This document shows, one piece after another, positions 50,928-59,859 of a stretch of 64,000 bases of DNA. Made by a program: the position numbers and the translations under genes. The notes beneath the pieces were generated by a model. That model was not told the DNA's origin and ran no database searches. It was given only the letters and a program-made list of their open reading frames with translations. The DNA comes from Butyrivibrio sp. (lineage in GTDB: Bacteria; Bacillota; Clostridia; Lachnospirales; Lachnospiraceae). Within the stretch, counting starts at the first letter, position 1. The number at the start of each line of letters is the position of its first letter. Where the stretch lies: assembly GCA_015056655.1 (NCBI GenBank), contig SVFV01000007.1:62001-126000 (forward strand). The letters are read 5' to 3'.

Positions 50928-52163
50928 ATGAAAAAGATTTTTATTTTGGGAGCAAGTGCACTTCAGGTGCCTGCAATCAGAAGAGCGAAGGAAAAGGGAT
51001 TGTATGTGTATGCGCTTGATTACGATCCGCATGCAGTGGGAATTCCTGAAGCAGATGAGTTTTTGCTCATAAGTACAATTGATAAAGAGGCAGTTCTTGA
51101 GGCTGCAAAGAAATATAAGCCGGATTTTGTTGTGACATCAACCAGCGACCTGCCTGTAAGAACGGTTGCGTGGGTTAATGAGCAGCTTGGAAGAGAAGGT
51201 GGAATAGCATACGAGGATGCGATCTGTGCTACAGATAAGGCAGCGATGCGCGTAAGGATGAAGGAATGCGGAGTTCCTATTCCTGATTTTCATGTGGCTG
51301 GCTCAAAGGAAGAGTTCCTTGAAAAGACAAATCTTCTGGGTGATAAATTTGTTTGTAAGCCTGCTGATAATGCAGCAAGCAGAGGTGTGGTTTTAGTTGA
51401 TAAGAATGAACTAAAGGCAGATGGAAAAAATCTTGAAGAAGAGCTCTTAAAGATATATGAGTACACTCACAGCTTTTCCAGAAGCGGAGAGGTTCTTGTA
51501 GAGGAGCTTATGACAGGCCCAGAGGTTAGTGTTGAGTCCATAACTGTGGATGGCGAGCCTCATATAATAACCATCACAGATAAGCTGATAACTAAAGAGC
51601 CATACTTTGTTGAGACTGGACACACTGAGCCATCAAGATTATTCAAGTATCAGCAGGAGGACATCAGACAGGTTGCATTTAAGGCAATAAAAGCTTTGAA
51701 CATGTCCTATGGTTCAAATCATACAGAGATCAAGGTTACTCCGACAGGAGCAAAGCTTGTGGAAATAGCAGCAAGGCTTGGAGGAGATTACATTACTTCC
51801 AGACTTGTTCCGCTTTCAACAGGGGTTGATATGATAGACTGCGACCTCTCAAGTGCTGTTGGAGATAAGGTTAACTACGAGAAAACTCTCGATAAAGGCT
51901 CTGCTATCAGATTTATCTACTTTAACGAGGATGAAGAGAATGAAAGAGAGCATGTAATAAAGGCTATTGATGGCGTTTCGGATGCGCAGAGTGTTCCTGG
52001 TGTTACAGAGGTAGTTCTTTACAAAAATGTGGGGGACACAGCTGGCAGATTAAAGAGCAGTAACGACAGGATAGGACACGTTATTGCCACAGGAAAAGAT
52101 GCTGACGAAGCCGAAGAAAACGCACTTTTGGCGCTTTCAAAGATACATATATTATACGAATAA
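50928..52163 (+). CDS. ATP-grasp domain enzyme of unknown specificity
   Basis: IFILGASALQVPAIRRAKEKGLYVYALDYDPHAVG; ATDKAAMRVRMKECGVPIPDF; KFVCKPADNAASRGVVLVD; HTEIKVTPTGAKLVEIAARLGGDY. Confidence 0.88.
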   Translation: MKKIFILGASALQVPAIRRAKEKGLYVYALDYDPHAVGIPEADEFLLISTIDKEAVLEAAKKYKPDFVVTSTSDLPVRTVAWVNEQLGREGGIAYEDAICATDKAAMRVRMKECGVPIPDFHVAGSKEEFLEKTNLLGDKFVCKPADNAASRGVVLVDKNELKADGKNLEEELLKIYEYTHSFSRSGEVLVEELMTGPEVSVESITVDGEPHIITITDKLITKEPYFVETGHTEPSRLFKYQQEDIRQVAFKAIKALNMSYGSNHTEIKVTPTGAKLVEIAARLGGDYITSRLVPLSTGVDMIDCDLSSAVGDKVNYEKTLDKGSAIRFIYFNEDEENEREHVIKAIDGVSDAQSVPGVTEVVLYKNVGDTAGRLKSSNDRIGHVIATGKDADEAEENALLALSKIHILYE

Positions 52164-52225
52164 ATCCTTTTATGGGATTTCACATATATGTTGCAATGTG
52201 ATCAGTTTTTGAAATGGGGATTGGT

Positions 52226-53419
52226 ATGTACGAGATTGGTAGCGAATTTCATTTTGAGAAAAACAATGTACGCGAGAACCTGATAGAGGTATTTGAGCAT
52301 GCTGCTTCAAAAAGCGGAAGAAATGTAGCTTTTTTAAGATGTGGCAGAGATGCTATTGGCTTTGTGGCTGATGATATTATTGCGAAAATGGAGGATGCAG
52401 GAGATGATAGCCTTGGTAAAAAGGTATTTTTGCCTGCTCTTTCCTGCGATTCTATGGTGAGACCCTTCGAGGTAAGAGGCTTTGATGTGAGCTTCTACAG
52501 ACTTAAGGAGGACCTTACTGTTGATACTGAATATCTTATAAGTGAGATGGGAAAAGTTACTGATAACAGTAAGCTTTCTGTTCTTTTCATGAATTTCTAT
52601 GGAATAGCAGATACTACTGAGGCTTCAAAGGCTGTAAGAGAAAGCTTTGCAAATGCAGCGATCATTGAGGACGTGACACATATTTTACTTGAGCCTGAAA
52701 AATATCTTGAGACGGATAAAGCAGCCTATGTGGATTACCATGTTGGAAGTATCCGCAAGTGGCTTGGAGTTCCGGATGGAGCTCTTGCCATAAGCAAGGA
52801 TGAATTTGTAATGGGCGCACTTACAGGCGAGACAGATTTCTCACTTCTTAGAATGGAAGCCTTAAAGGAAAAGACACAGTATCTTGATAACGGAGATGAG
52901 GAGCTTAAAGTCCATTTCAGAAAGCTTTTATCAGATGCTGAGGATTCCCTTAGCGATGGACTTGATCCTTATCATATGTCTGATGAGAGCGCTGAGTATT
53001 TAAAGAGTATTGATGCTCTTTACATGAGCGAGAAGAGAGCTATGAATTATCATAACCTCTACAGCATGTTGAAGGCTCTTCCAATCTATGGAAAGGCATT
53101 CAGACTTTTGAAGGAAGAGGATTATGAGGAGTTTACTCCCTTTATGCTTCCTATCGTTCTTGATATCGACTTTATGAGAAGAAGCGCTATCACAGAAGAA
53201 GGCAAGACTATCACAAGAGATGGCTTTGAAAAGGTTCTTGCAAGCAAGGGCGTTTACGCTCCTGTGCTTTGGCCTATTTCTGAAGAAGCAGCGAAGACCT
53301 GTCCTGTCTCTGAAAGCTTTGCTGATAAGATGCTGGCATTCTGGATTGATCAAAGATATAACAGATTCGACATGGAGAGAATCTGTGAGGTATTAGACGA
53401 GAGCCTTGCACAGATTTAA
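52226..53419 (+). CDS. Fold-type-I PLP enzyme, atypical DegT-like
   Basis: AAIIEDVTHILLEP (PLP Asp) and YHVGSIRKWLGVPDGALAIS (candidate Schiff-base Lys). Confidence 0.7.
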   Translation: MYEIGSEFHFEKNNVRENLIEVFEHAASKSGRNVAFLRCGRDAIGFVADDIIAKMEDAGDDSLGKKVFLPALSCDSMVRPFEVRGFDVSFYRLKEDLTVDTEYLISEMGKVTDNSKLSVLFMNFYGIADTTEASKAVRESFANAAIIEDVTHILLEPEKYLETDKAAYVDYHVGSIRKWLGVPDGALAISKDEFVMGALTGETDFSLLRMEALKEKTQYLDNGDEELKVHFRKLLSDAEDSLSDGLDPYHMSDESAEYLKSIDALYMSEKRAMNYHNLYSMLKALPIYGKAFRLLKEEDYEEFTPFMLPIVLDIDFMRRSAITEEGKTITRDGFEKVLASKGVYAPVLWPISEEAAKTCPVSESFADKMLAFWIDQRYNRFDMERICEVLDESLAQI

Positions 53420-53479
53420 GGCGGACTTTCGGAGGATATGAAAGAAGTTTGAATATAGGGTAGGGGCCCTGTTAGTACC

Positions 53480-54565
53480 ATGAAGATTAGCGTTATAGTT
53501 CCTGTCTACAACATGGCAGGAGAAGATAAATTGAAGCATTGCCTGGACAGCCTTGTGGGGCAGACTCTGAAGGATGGTGAAATTGAGATCATCGCTGTAG
53601 ATGATTGTTCCACTGATAATTCCTTCGAGATCATGCAGAGATATGAAAAAGAATATCCTGAGAGATTTATTGCCATACACAGCCCGGTAAACCATCATCA
53701 GGGCGGTGCAAAGAATATAGGTCTTGGCATTGCAAAGGGCGAGTGGATAGGCTTTATAGATGCAGATGACTGGGTTGTTCCGGATTACTATGAACGCCTT
53801 TTGAAAAAGGCAGAGGAAACCGGTGCGGATATGGTTGGCTGCGATTATTCTTTGGTTGATAGTTATACTTTTGAGCCTGGCCAGATAGTTCATAACAACA
53901 CTCATGAGCAGACAGGAATCATGGATGAAGATAAGTACAGAAAGCTTCTCCTTGATACCGGCAGTCTCGTGGTTAAGATTTACAAAAGATATATTGTTCT
54001 TGGGGATGAGTCTTCAAAGGAAGGCAAATATGGTGCACCTAAGGAAGATGCATTGAGTGCGAAGCTTGATATTTTCCCTGAGGATATTTTCTATGAGGAT
54101 AATGCGGTAAGTAATACCTGGATGCTGAGAGTCAAACACTTTGAGTATATCGAGGAGCCGCTTTACTTCTATTTCCAACATGATACTTCTACGGTTCATA
54201 CTATTTCAAAGAAGAATCTTGAGGACAGGATGACTGCCGGAAGGCAGATTCTGAGGGAAGCTAAGGATAATAACTATCTTGATAAGTACCACCCCGAAAT
54301 AGAATTTATGTACACAGTGCTTTTCTATGTAAACACACTGTTTTCTGCTATGCCGAAAAATCAGCATATAAGCGGATGCTATGGCTTTACCAAAAGGATG
54401 GGCGAGGAAATGAAGGAAGCTTTTCCTGATTTCCAGAATAATAAATATTATGTGGACAGAATACATCCTGAGGAAAAGAAGCTTATTGGGATGCAGATGA
54501 AGTCGCATCTGATGTTTTATGTTTATTACAGGCTTTTATGGTTTTACAGAGGCCTTAGAAAATAG
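53480..54565 (+). CDS. GT2 family glycosyltransferase
   Basis: ISVIVPVYNMAGEDKLKHCLDSLVGQTLKDGEIEIIAVDDCSTDNS; WIGFIDADDWVVPDYYE. Confidence 0.9.
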   Translation: MKISVIVPVYNMAGEDKLKHCLDSLVGQTLKDGEIEIIAVDDCSTDNSFEIMQRYEKEYPERFIAIHSPVNHHQGGAKNIGLGIAKGEWIGFIDADDWVVPDYYERLLKKAEETGADMVGCDYSLVDSYTFEPGQIVHNNTHEQTGIMDEDKYRKLLLDTGSLVVKIYKRYIVLGDESSKEGKYGAPKEDALSAKLDIFPEDIFYEDNAVSNTWMLRVKHFEYIEEPLYFYFQHDTSTVHTISKKNLEDRMTAGRQILREAKDNNYLDKYHPEIEFMYTVLFYVNTLFSAMPKNQHISGCYGFTKRMGEEMKEAFPDFQNNKYYVDRIHPEEKKLIGMQMKSHLMFYVYYRLLWFYRGLRK

Positions 54566-54624
54566 TACTCTCATATATCAGTGGGGTGACATCTTTCCCT
54601 GGAGGGAGAGATAAAGGAGATAAC

Positions 54625-55767
54625 GTGCACGAGAGAATTTATGTATGCCACACCTTTTATCATGTGTATGTGGCATGTCTAAAGGAATTTCATATATTAC
54701 ATGGGCTGTCTGCTAAAAAGGACGGCGATTTTGCTTCTTCTAAAGCAGGCGAAGGCAGCAGCGCTGCTGGAAGAGCTACACTTGTGCTTTCAAAGATGAG
54801 TAACAAGTTTGGAAGCATGGTAGAAAGAGCAAGGAATTGCGGACTTTTTGAAGAGGTAATTGAGTATGATGAAAAGGTTGATACCTTTTTCCCTGAGCTT
54901 GCTCCTCTTCGAAAAAATACAGGAAGTCTTCCAAAGAACATGATCAACAGAATCAAGTTCTGCAAGAGATTTGCGCAGCTCCAGGAACAGTACATACCTG
55001 TAGACTTTAAGCAGTACAAGGATATTTATGTTTTCTGCGATTCTGATCCAATAGGCTACTATCTGAACTATAAAAAGATTAGATACCATGCCCTTGAGGA
55101 TGGCCTTAACTGCATCAAATACGGCGATCAGGCACGCTATGACAACAATGGACACTTTAAGTTCAAGGCATGGCTTGCATCAACAGGTCTTATCTTCATC
55201 CAGAACGGCTGGGGCAGATACTGCATAGATATGGAGGTTAATGACATCTCCATTTTGGACTACCCATGTCCTAAGTATATAGAAGTTCCGCGTGAGCCAC
55301 TTGTTGAGGAGCTTACGCAGGCAGATAAGGATCTCATGCTCGAGCTTTTTGTGGAGAACATGGATGAACTTAAGCAGCAGCTTGAAAAGGGCAAGGATAA
55401 GCCCAGAGTTTTGATTTTATCTGAACCCCTCTGCGATCTTGAGACCAGAGAACGCCTTTTCAGAGACCTTGTAAATGAGTATGGAACCGTAAATGGCAAG
55501 GAAGCTATCGTAATGATAAAGCAGCATCCCAGAGACTACCTTGATTATAAAACCAAGTTCTCTGATGTTATTCTTCTTGCAGGCACCTTCCCAATGGAGA
55601 TGCTCAACTTTATTGATGGTCTTAAATTTGATAGACTAGTATCGGTATATACAGTTGTTGACTCAATCAAATTCGTTGATGAGAAGCTTTTCCTCGGTGA
55701 TGACTTTATGGATAAGTATGAAGCGCCTGAGATTCATCGACTTAATGAACAGATAATAGATAATTAG
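54625..55767 (+). CDS. GT52/sialyltransferase-like glycosyltransferase; candidate nonulosonic acid (pseudaminyl) transferase
   Basis: YHALEDGLN (D/E-D/E-G motif), AIVMIKQHPRDYLDY (HP motif), TFPMEMLNF; RBS AAAGGAG before GTG at 54625. Confidence 0.6.
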   Translation: MHERIYVCHTFYHVYVACLKEFHILHGLSAKKDGDFASSKAGEGSSAAGRATLVLSKMSNKFGSMVERARNCGLFEEVIEYDEKVDTFFPELAPLRKNTGSLPKNMINRIKFCKRFAQLQEQYIPVDFKQYKDIYVFCDSDPIGYYLNYKKIRYHALEDGLNCIKYGDQARYDNNGHFKFKAWLASTGLIFIQNGWGRYCIDMEVNDISILDYPCPKYIEVPREPLVEELTQADKDLMLELFVENMDELKQQLEKGKDKPRVLILSEPLCDLETRERLFRDLVNEYGTVNGKEAIVMIKQHPRDYLDYKTKFSDVILLAGTFPMEMLNFIDGLKFDRLVSVYTVVDSIKFVDEKLFLGDDFMDKYEAPEIHRLNEQIIDN

Positions 55768-55774
55768 GAGAAAC

Positions 55775-57526
55775 ATGAAAAAGATTTATCAGAAAATGAT
55801 GGTGCTTTTGGATGACCGTCAGAAAAAACAGATGGTGCTCATTGTGTTCATGATGCTCATTGGAGGTATATTGGAGACTTTGGGAATTGCTCTTCTTTTA
55901 CCTGCGATGCAGACAGTATTGGAACCAGACAAGCTTTCTGAAAGCAAGTATCTCTCTGCTGCATATAACTTTCTTGGGTGCACAAGCGTCAAGCAGTTCG
56001 CAATAATAATATTTGCATCAATAATAGTAGTTTTTGTAGTAAAGAACATTGTTTTGTTTTTTATAAATGTAGTTCAGCTTAGGTTTGTTTACACCAATCA
56101 GTTTGCTACTTCAAGACGCATGATGATCAACTTCATGCAAAGACCTTATGAGTATTATTTAAATGCAGATACGTCAGTTATCCAGAGAAACATAACTTCT
56201 GATGTAAACAATATGTACGGACTTATCTTAAGCTGCCTTCAGCTTATTTCAGAGATGATAGTTTTTACATGCCTTGTTGTCATGCTTCTTCTGGTCAATC
56301 CTATAATGACCATTTTTATCGCAACCTTACTGGTTTCAGTACTTTTGATAATAAAGTATATTATTAAGCCCATTATGGTTAAGGCAGGACAGGATAACCA
56401 GGATTACTACAGCGGACTATTCAAATGGATAGAAGAGTCTGTTATGGGAATCAAGGAAATCAAGATTGCAAACAAGGAAAACTATTTCATAAACGGATAT
56501 GCGGACTGTGGAGCCGGATATGTAAATGCCGTGCAGAAATATAACCTCTACAATTCTACGCCAAGACTTCTCATCGAGACTATAAGCGTTGCAGGAATGG
56601 TTGGCTATATGCTGGTCGTTATCATCAGAGGCGAGGCTCTTAGCGATATGGTCGCTTTGGTAGGTGTGCTTGGCGGAGCTGCCACAAGACTTCTTCCAAG
56701 TGCCAACAGAATCAACAATTATCTTACTTCTATAGCATATTTTGAGCCTTTCTTTATGAATGTAAGTGATAATCTTCAGAGTGAGATAAATGATTCAGGA
56801 ATCTCTTATAACGCTGAGGATTATAAGAAAATGGGAGATGTTGAAAAGCTTCCTGTACATAAGACAATTGAGCTTAAGAATATAACATATAAATATCCAA
56901 ATTCAGAGAGCTATGTTTTAAAGGGCGCAGATATGACAATACCTGTTGGCAAATCAATCGGTATCGTGGGTACATCTGGTGCTGGTAAGACCACAATTGT
57001 TGATATCATGCTTGGACTTCTGAAGACAGAGACAGGTGAAATCCTGGCTGATGGCGTGGAGGTCAGAGAGCATTATCCACAGTGGCTTAAGAATATCGGA
57101 TATATTCCGCAGACTATTTTCATGCTGGATTCAACCATTAGAAAGAACGTAGCATTTGGAATACCGGATGAAGGTATTGATGATGACAAGGTTTGGGCTG
57201 CTCTTAAAGAGGCTCAGCTTGATGAATATGTAAGATCTCTTCCTGACGGACTTGATACCACAATTGGTGAGCGTGGAATCAGACTTTCAGGTGGTCAGAG
57301 ACAGAGAATCGGAATTGCCAGAGCGTTGTTTGAGGATCCTGAAGTTCTCGTTCTTGATGAGGCTACAAGTGCTCTTGATAACGAGACTGAGGCAGCTATC
57401 ATGGATTCAATCAACAGGCTTCATGGAAGAAAGACACTTATCATAATCGCACACAGACTTCAGACTATCGAGAAGTGCGATATGGTATACAGAGTAAGTG
57501 GTCAGAAGGCTACATTACAAAGATAA
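55775..57526 (+). CDS. PglK/MsbA-like ABC transporter (TM and ATPase fused)
   Basis: Six-TM N-terminus; GTSGAGKTTIVDIMLGLL; IRLSGGQRQRIGIARALFEDPEVLVLDEATSALDNETE. Confidence 0.93.
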   Translation: MKKIYQKMMVLLDDRQKKQMVLIVFMMLIGGILETLGIALLLPAMQTVLEPDKLSESKYLSAAYNFLGCTSVKQFAIIIFASIIVVFVVKNIVLFFINVVQLRFVYTNQFATSRRMMINFMQRPYEYYLNADTSVIQRNITSDVNNMYGLILSCLQLISEMIVFTCLVVMLLLVNPIMTIFIATLLVSVLLIIKYIIKPIMVKAGQDNQDYYSGLFKWIEESVMGIKEIKIANKENYFINGYADCGAGYVNAVQKYNLYNSTPRLLIETISVAGMVGYMLVVIIRGEALSDMVALVGVLGGAATRLLPSANRINNYLTSIAYFEPFFMNVSDNLQSEINDSGISYNAEDYKKMGDVEKLPVHKTIELKNITYKYPNSESYVLKGADMTIPVGKSIGIVGTSGAGKTTIVDIMLGLLKTETGEILADGVEVREHYPQWLKNIGYIPQTIFMLDSTIRKNVAFGIPDEGIDDDKVWAALKEAQLDEYVRSLPDGLDTTIGERGIRLSGGQRQRIGIARALFEDPEVLVLDEATSALDNETEAAIMDSINRLHGRKTLIIIAHRLQTIEKCDMVYRVSGQKATLQR

Positions 57527-57550
57527 TCTTTTTGGGGAAAAGGGTTAAAG

Positions 57551-59305
57551 ATGCTTACATTAAGAACACTTAGGGGATATGTATTCAGATTAAAAAAATA
57601 TCAGGAACCAATTGAAAAATGGGTTTTCCCTGTTCTGCTGTTTTTATACCCATTTATAGGTGTAAGTCAGGGTGTGGATATCACAGATACAACCTACAGC
57701 CTTGGTAATTATCAGTTTATGGACAGCCTTGATCCCATGTGGATTATAGCTACATTTCTCCCAAATATCTGGGGGAGATTTCTGACAATCCTTCCCATGG
57801 GCAACACGATGCTTGGAATGAGCATTTACTGCACGGTTATTATTTCTGCGACAGCACTTGTGGCATACTATATGCTACAGAGATGGCTTCCCGGATGGAT
57901 GGCATTTCTTGGAGAGTTTATAGCAGAGAGCCTTTGCTGGTGCCCCAGGGTTATCCTTTATAACTACATGACATATCTGTTCTTTACTCTTGGCGCTTTA
58001 TTCATGCTTCATGCCATGACTGATTATGAGAAAAAGAACTACAGATTTGTCCTTGCAGGAGTATTCTTTGGCCTTAATGTTATGGTCAGATTCCCTAATA
58101 TACTTGAAGTTCTGGTTATAATCGCTCTTTGGTACTATGAGCTTATACACAGGCACGATAGAAAGCTTATCTGTAAAAATACAGGGCTTTGTATACTTGG
58201 ATTTTTCATTGGATTTATCATTCCGCTTATACTCATCAGTATCATGTTTGGAATAGGTGCATTCCCTAATATGATAGGTTCACTGTTTACCATGTCAGAG
58301 GGCGCTTCAGATTATACATTTATGGGAATGATCGCATCCATACTATCAGCATGGTTTACAAGCCTCAGACACATGATAATTATTGTCCCTTTCATGATGG
58401 CAGCAGCTATTTTGCTTCTTCTTAAACCTGGGAAATACTACTGGGTTAAGAGACTTTTGTATGTGGCAGGTCTTCTTGTGCTTGTAAGATATTTCTTTAA
58501 GTCAGGAGTTGTTACAAGAAGCTACCACTACTATGACAGTATGTTTGAAGCTGCAATGATGTTCCTTATAGCAGGTATGTGCATCCTTTTGATTGGTGTT
58601 ACACCGTATCTGCATGGACAGGCTTCAGAGAGATCACTTTGCCTTGCAGCAATACTGATTGTTTTGATAACACCTCTTGGAAGTAATAACTATACATATC
58701 CTGTGATCAATAACCTGTTCATTGTTGCTCCGGTTATTTTGTGGATGTTCAGAAGACTCAGACAGGCAGCAGGAAATAATGAGATTCATTTTACCTGGAA
58801 AGCTATGTATATGACGCTTCTTGTTCTTATCTGCGTTCAGGGATTTTTCTTCCACATGTGCTACAGCTTCGTGGATGGAACTGATGGACAAAAAAGAGAC
58901 ACTCTTGTAGGCTCAAGAGATATCCCTAAGGCTGTAGGAATGCATACTACAAGTAGTAATGCTGAAAGCCTTGCAGAGTTATATACTTTCCTTGATGGCG
59001 AGGGGCTTAATGCTGATAAGCTTTTGCAGTTTGGTAAGGCACCTGGACTTTCCTATTTGTTTAACATGGAGCCTGCTATTTTCAGCACATGGCCTGACCT
59101 TGATTCCAACACAGTTGAGAAGTTTGACGAAGCTCTGGCTGGTCTTGAGGAAGGCTCAGAGTTTCCGGTTATTATCATCAATCCCGATTTTGAGGGAGAA
59201 GTGAGTGCTCCAGACAAATATGAGCATTTATTGGACTTTATGGACGTACAGAAGTATAATAAGGTCTTCGATAATAATCGATTTGAGGTTTATTGCCGTC
59301 AATAG
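57551..59305 (+). CDS. Large multi-TM membrane protein (GT-C-like)
   Basis: 584-aa polytopic ORF preceding gtrA-like. Confidence 0.65.
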   Translation: MLTLRTLRGYVFRLKKYQEPIEKWVFPVLLFLYPFIGVSQGVDITDTTYSLGNYQFMDSLDPMWIIATFLPNIWGRFLTILPMGNTMLGMSIYCTVIISATALVAYYMLQRWLPGWMAFLGEFIAESLCWCPRVILYNYMTYLFFTLGALFMLHAMTDYEKKNYRFVLAGVFFGLNVMVRFPNILEVLVIIALWYYELIHRHDRKLICKNTGLCILGFFIGFIIPLILISIMFGIGAFPNMIGSLFTMSEGASDYTFMGMIASILSAWFTSLRHMIIIVPFMMAAAILLLLKPGKYYWVKRLLYVAGLLVLVRYFFKSGVVTRSYHYYDSMFEAAMMFLIAGMCILLIGVTPYLHGQASERSLCLAAILIVLITPLGSNNYTYPVINNLFIVAPVILWMFRRLRQAAGNNEIHFTWKAMYMTLLVLICVQGFFFHMCYSFVDGTDGQKRDTLVGSRDIPKAVGMHTTSSNAESLAELYTFLDGEGLNADKLLQFGKAPGLSYLFNMEPAIFSTWPDLDSNTVEKFDEALAGLEEGSEFPVIIINPDFEGEVSAPDKYEHLLDFMDVQKYNKVFDNNRFEVYCRQ

Positions 59306-59329
59306 AAAGTGAGGATTAGTTTAGTATTT

Positions 59330-59800
59330 ATGGAAGAAAGTCAGAATAAAGATATTTTTGACAGGATTATGTCACTACCTGTTCTTAATATTTTTGAACC
59401 ATTTTATAAAAAGTATAAAGAAGGGCTTATGTATCTCTTTTTTGGAGGTCTTGCATTCTTTTTAAGCATCTTTCTTTTCTGGTTTATGGACAGTGTGATG
59501 CACCTTAACGAGGTGCTTAACAACACCATTGACTGGGTAATATGTGTAGCATTTCAGTTCTTTACTAATAGAACATGGGTATTTGATGGTAAGGTAGATA
59601 CCAGGAAAGATTTCTTAAAACAGGCTGGAGCATTTACAGCTGGAAGACTTTTTACTCTTGTAGTTGAGGATCTTTTGATCTTTATTTTCATAACACTTAT
59701 GGGATTTCCCAAGATGCCAGTTAAGCTTGGAGCAACCTTCATAGTTATTGCACTCAACTATGTTATTAGTAAACTGATAGTATTTAAAAAGAAAGACTAA
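59330..59800 (+). CDS. GtrA-like membrane protein
   Basis: Four TM segments; DWVICVAFQFFTNRTWVFDGK. Confidence 0.9.
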   Translation: MEESQNKDIFDRIMSLPVLNIFEPFYKKYKEGLMYLFFGGLAFFLSIFLFWFMDSVMHLNEVLNNTIDWVICVAFQFFTNRTWVFDGKVDTRKDFLKQAGAFTAGRLFTLVVEDLLIFIFITLMGFPKMPVKLGATFIVIALNYVISKLIVFKKKD

Positions 59801-59826
59801 ATGATATCCGACCGGACAAAGTCAGA

Positions 59827-59844
59827 TAATAACTATAGTTATTA
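59827..59844. repeat. 18-bp perfect palindrome upstream of wecE-like gene
   Basis: TAATAACTATAGTTATTA is identical to its reverse complement; 15 bp before the ATG at 59860. Confidence 0.85.
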
Positions 59845-59859
59845 GAGGTGGACTATTAT

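Noticed and set aside
52166-52200. Small inverted repeats (AAATCC-ttttatg-GGATTT; CACAT/ATGTG) between the ATP-grasp and PLP genes
   Set aside because: Short stems in AT-rich sequence and no U-tract; probably chance.
53393-53905. Minus-strand ORF of 170 aa overlapping two + strand genes
   Set aside because: Overlaps the end of the PLP gene and start of the GT2 gene; no domain recognised.
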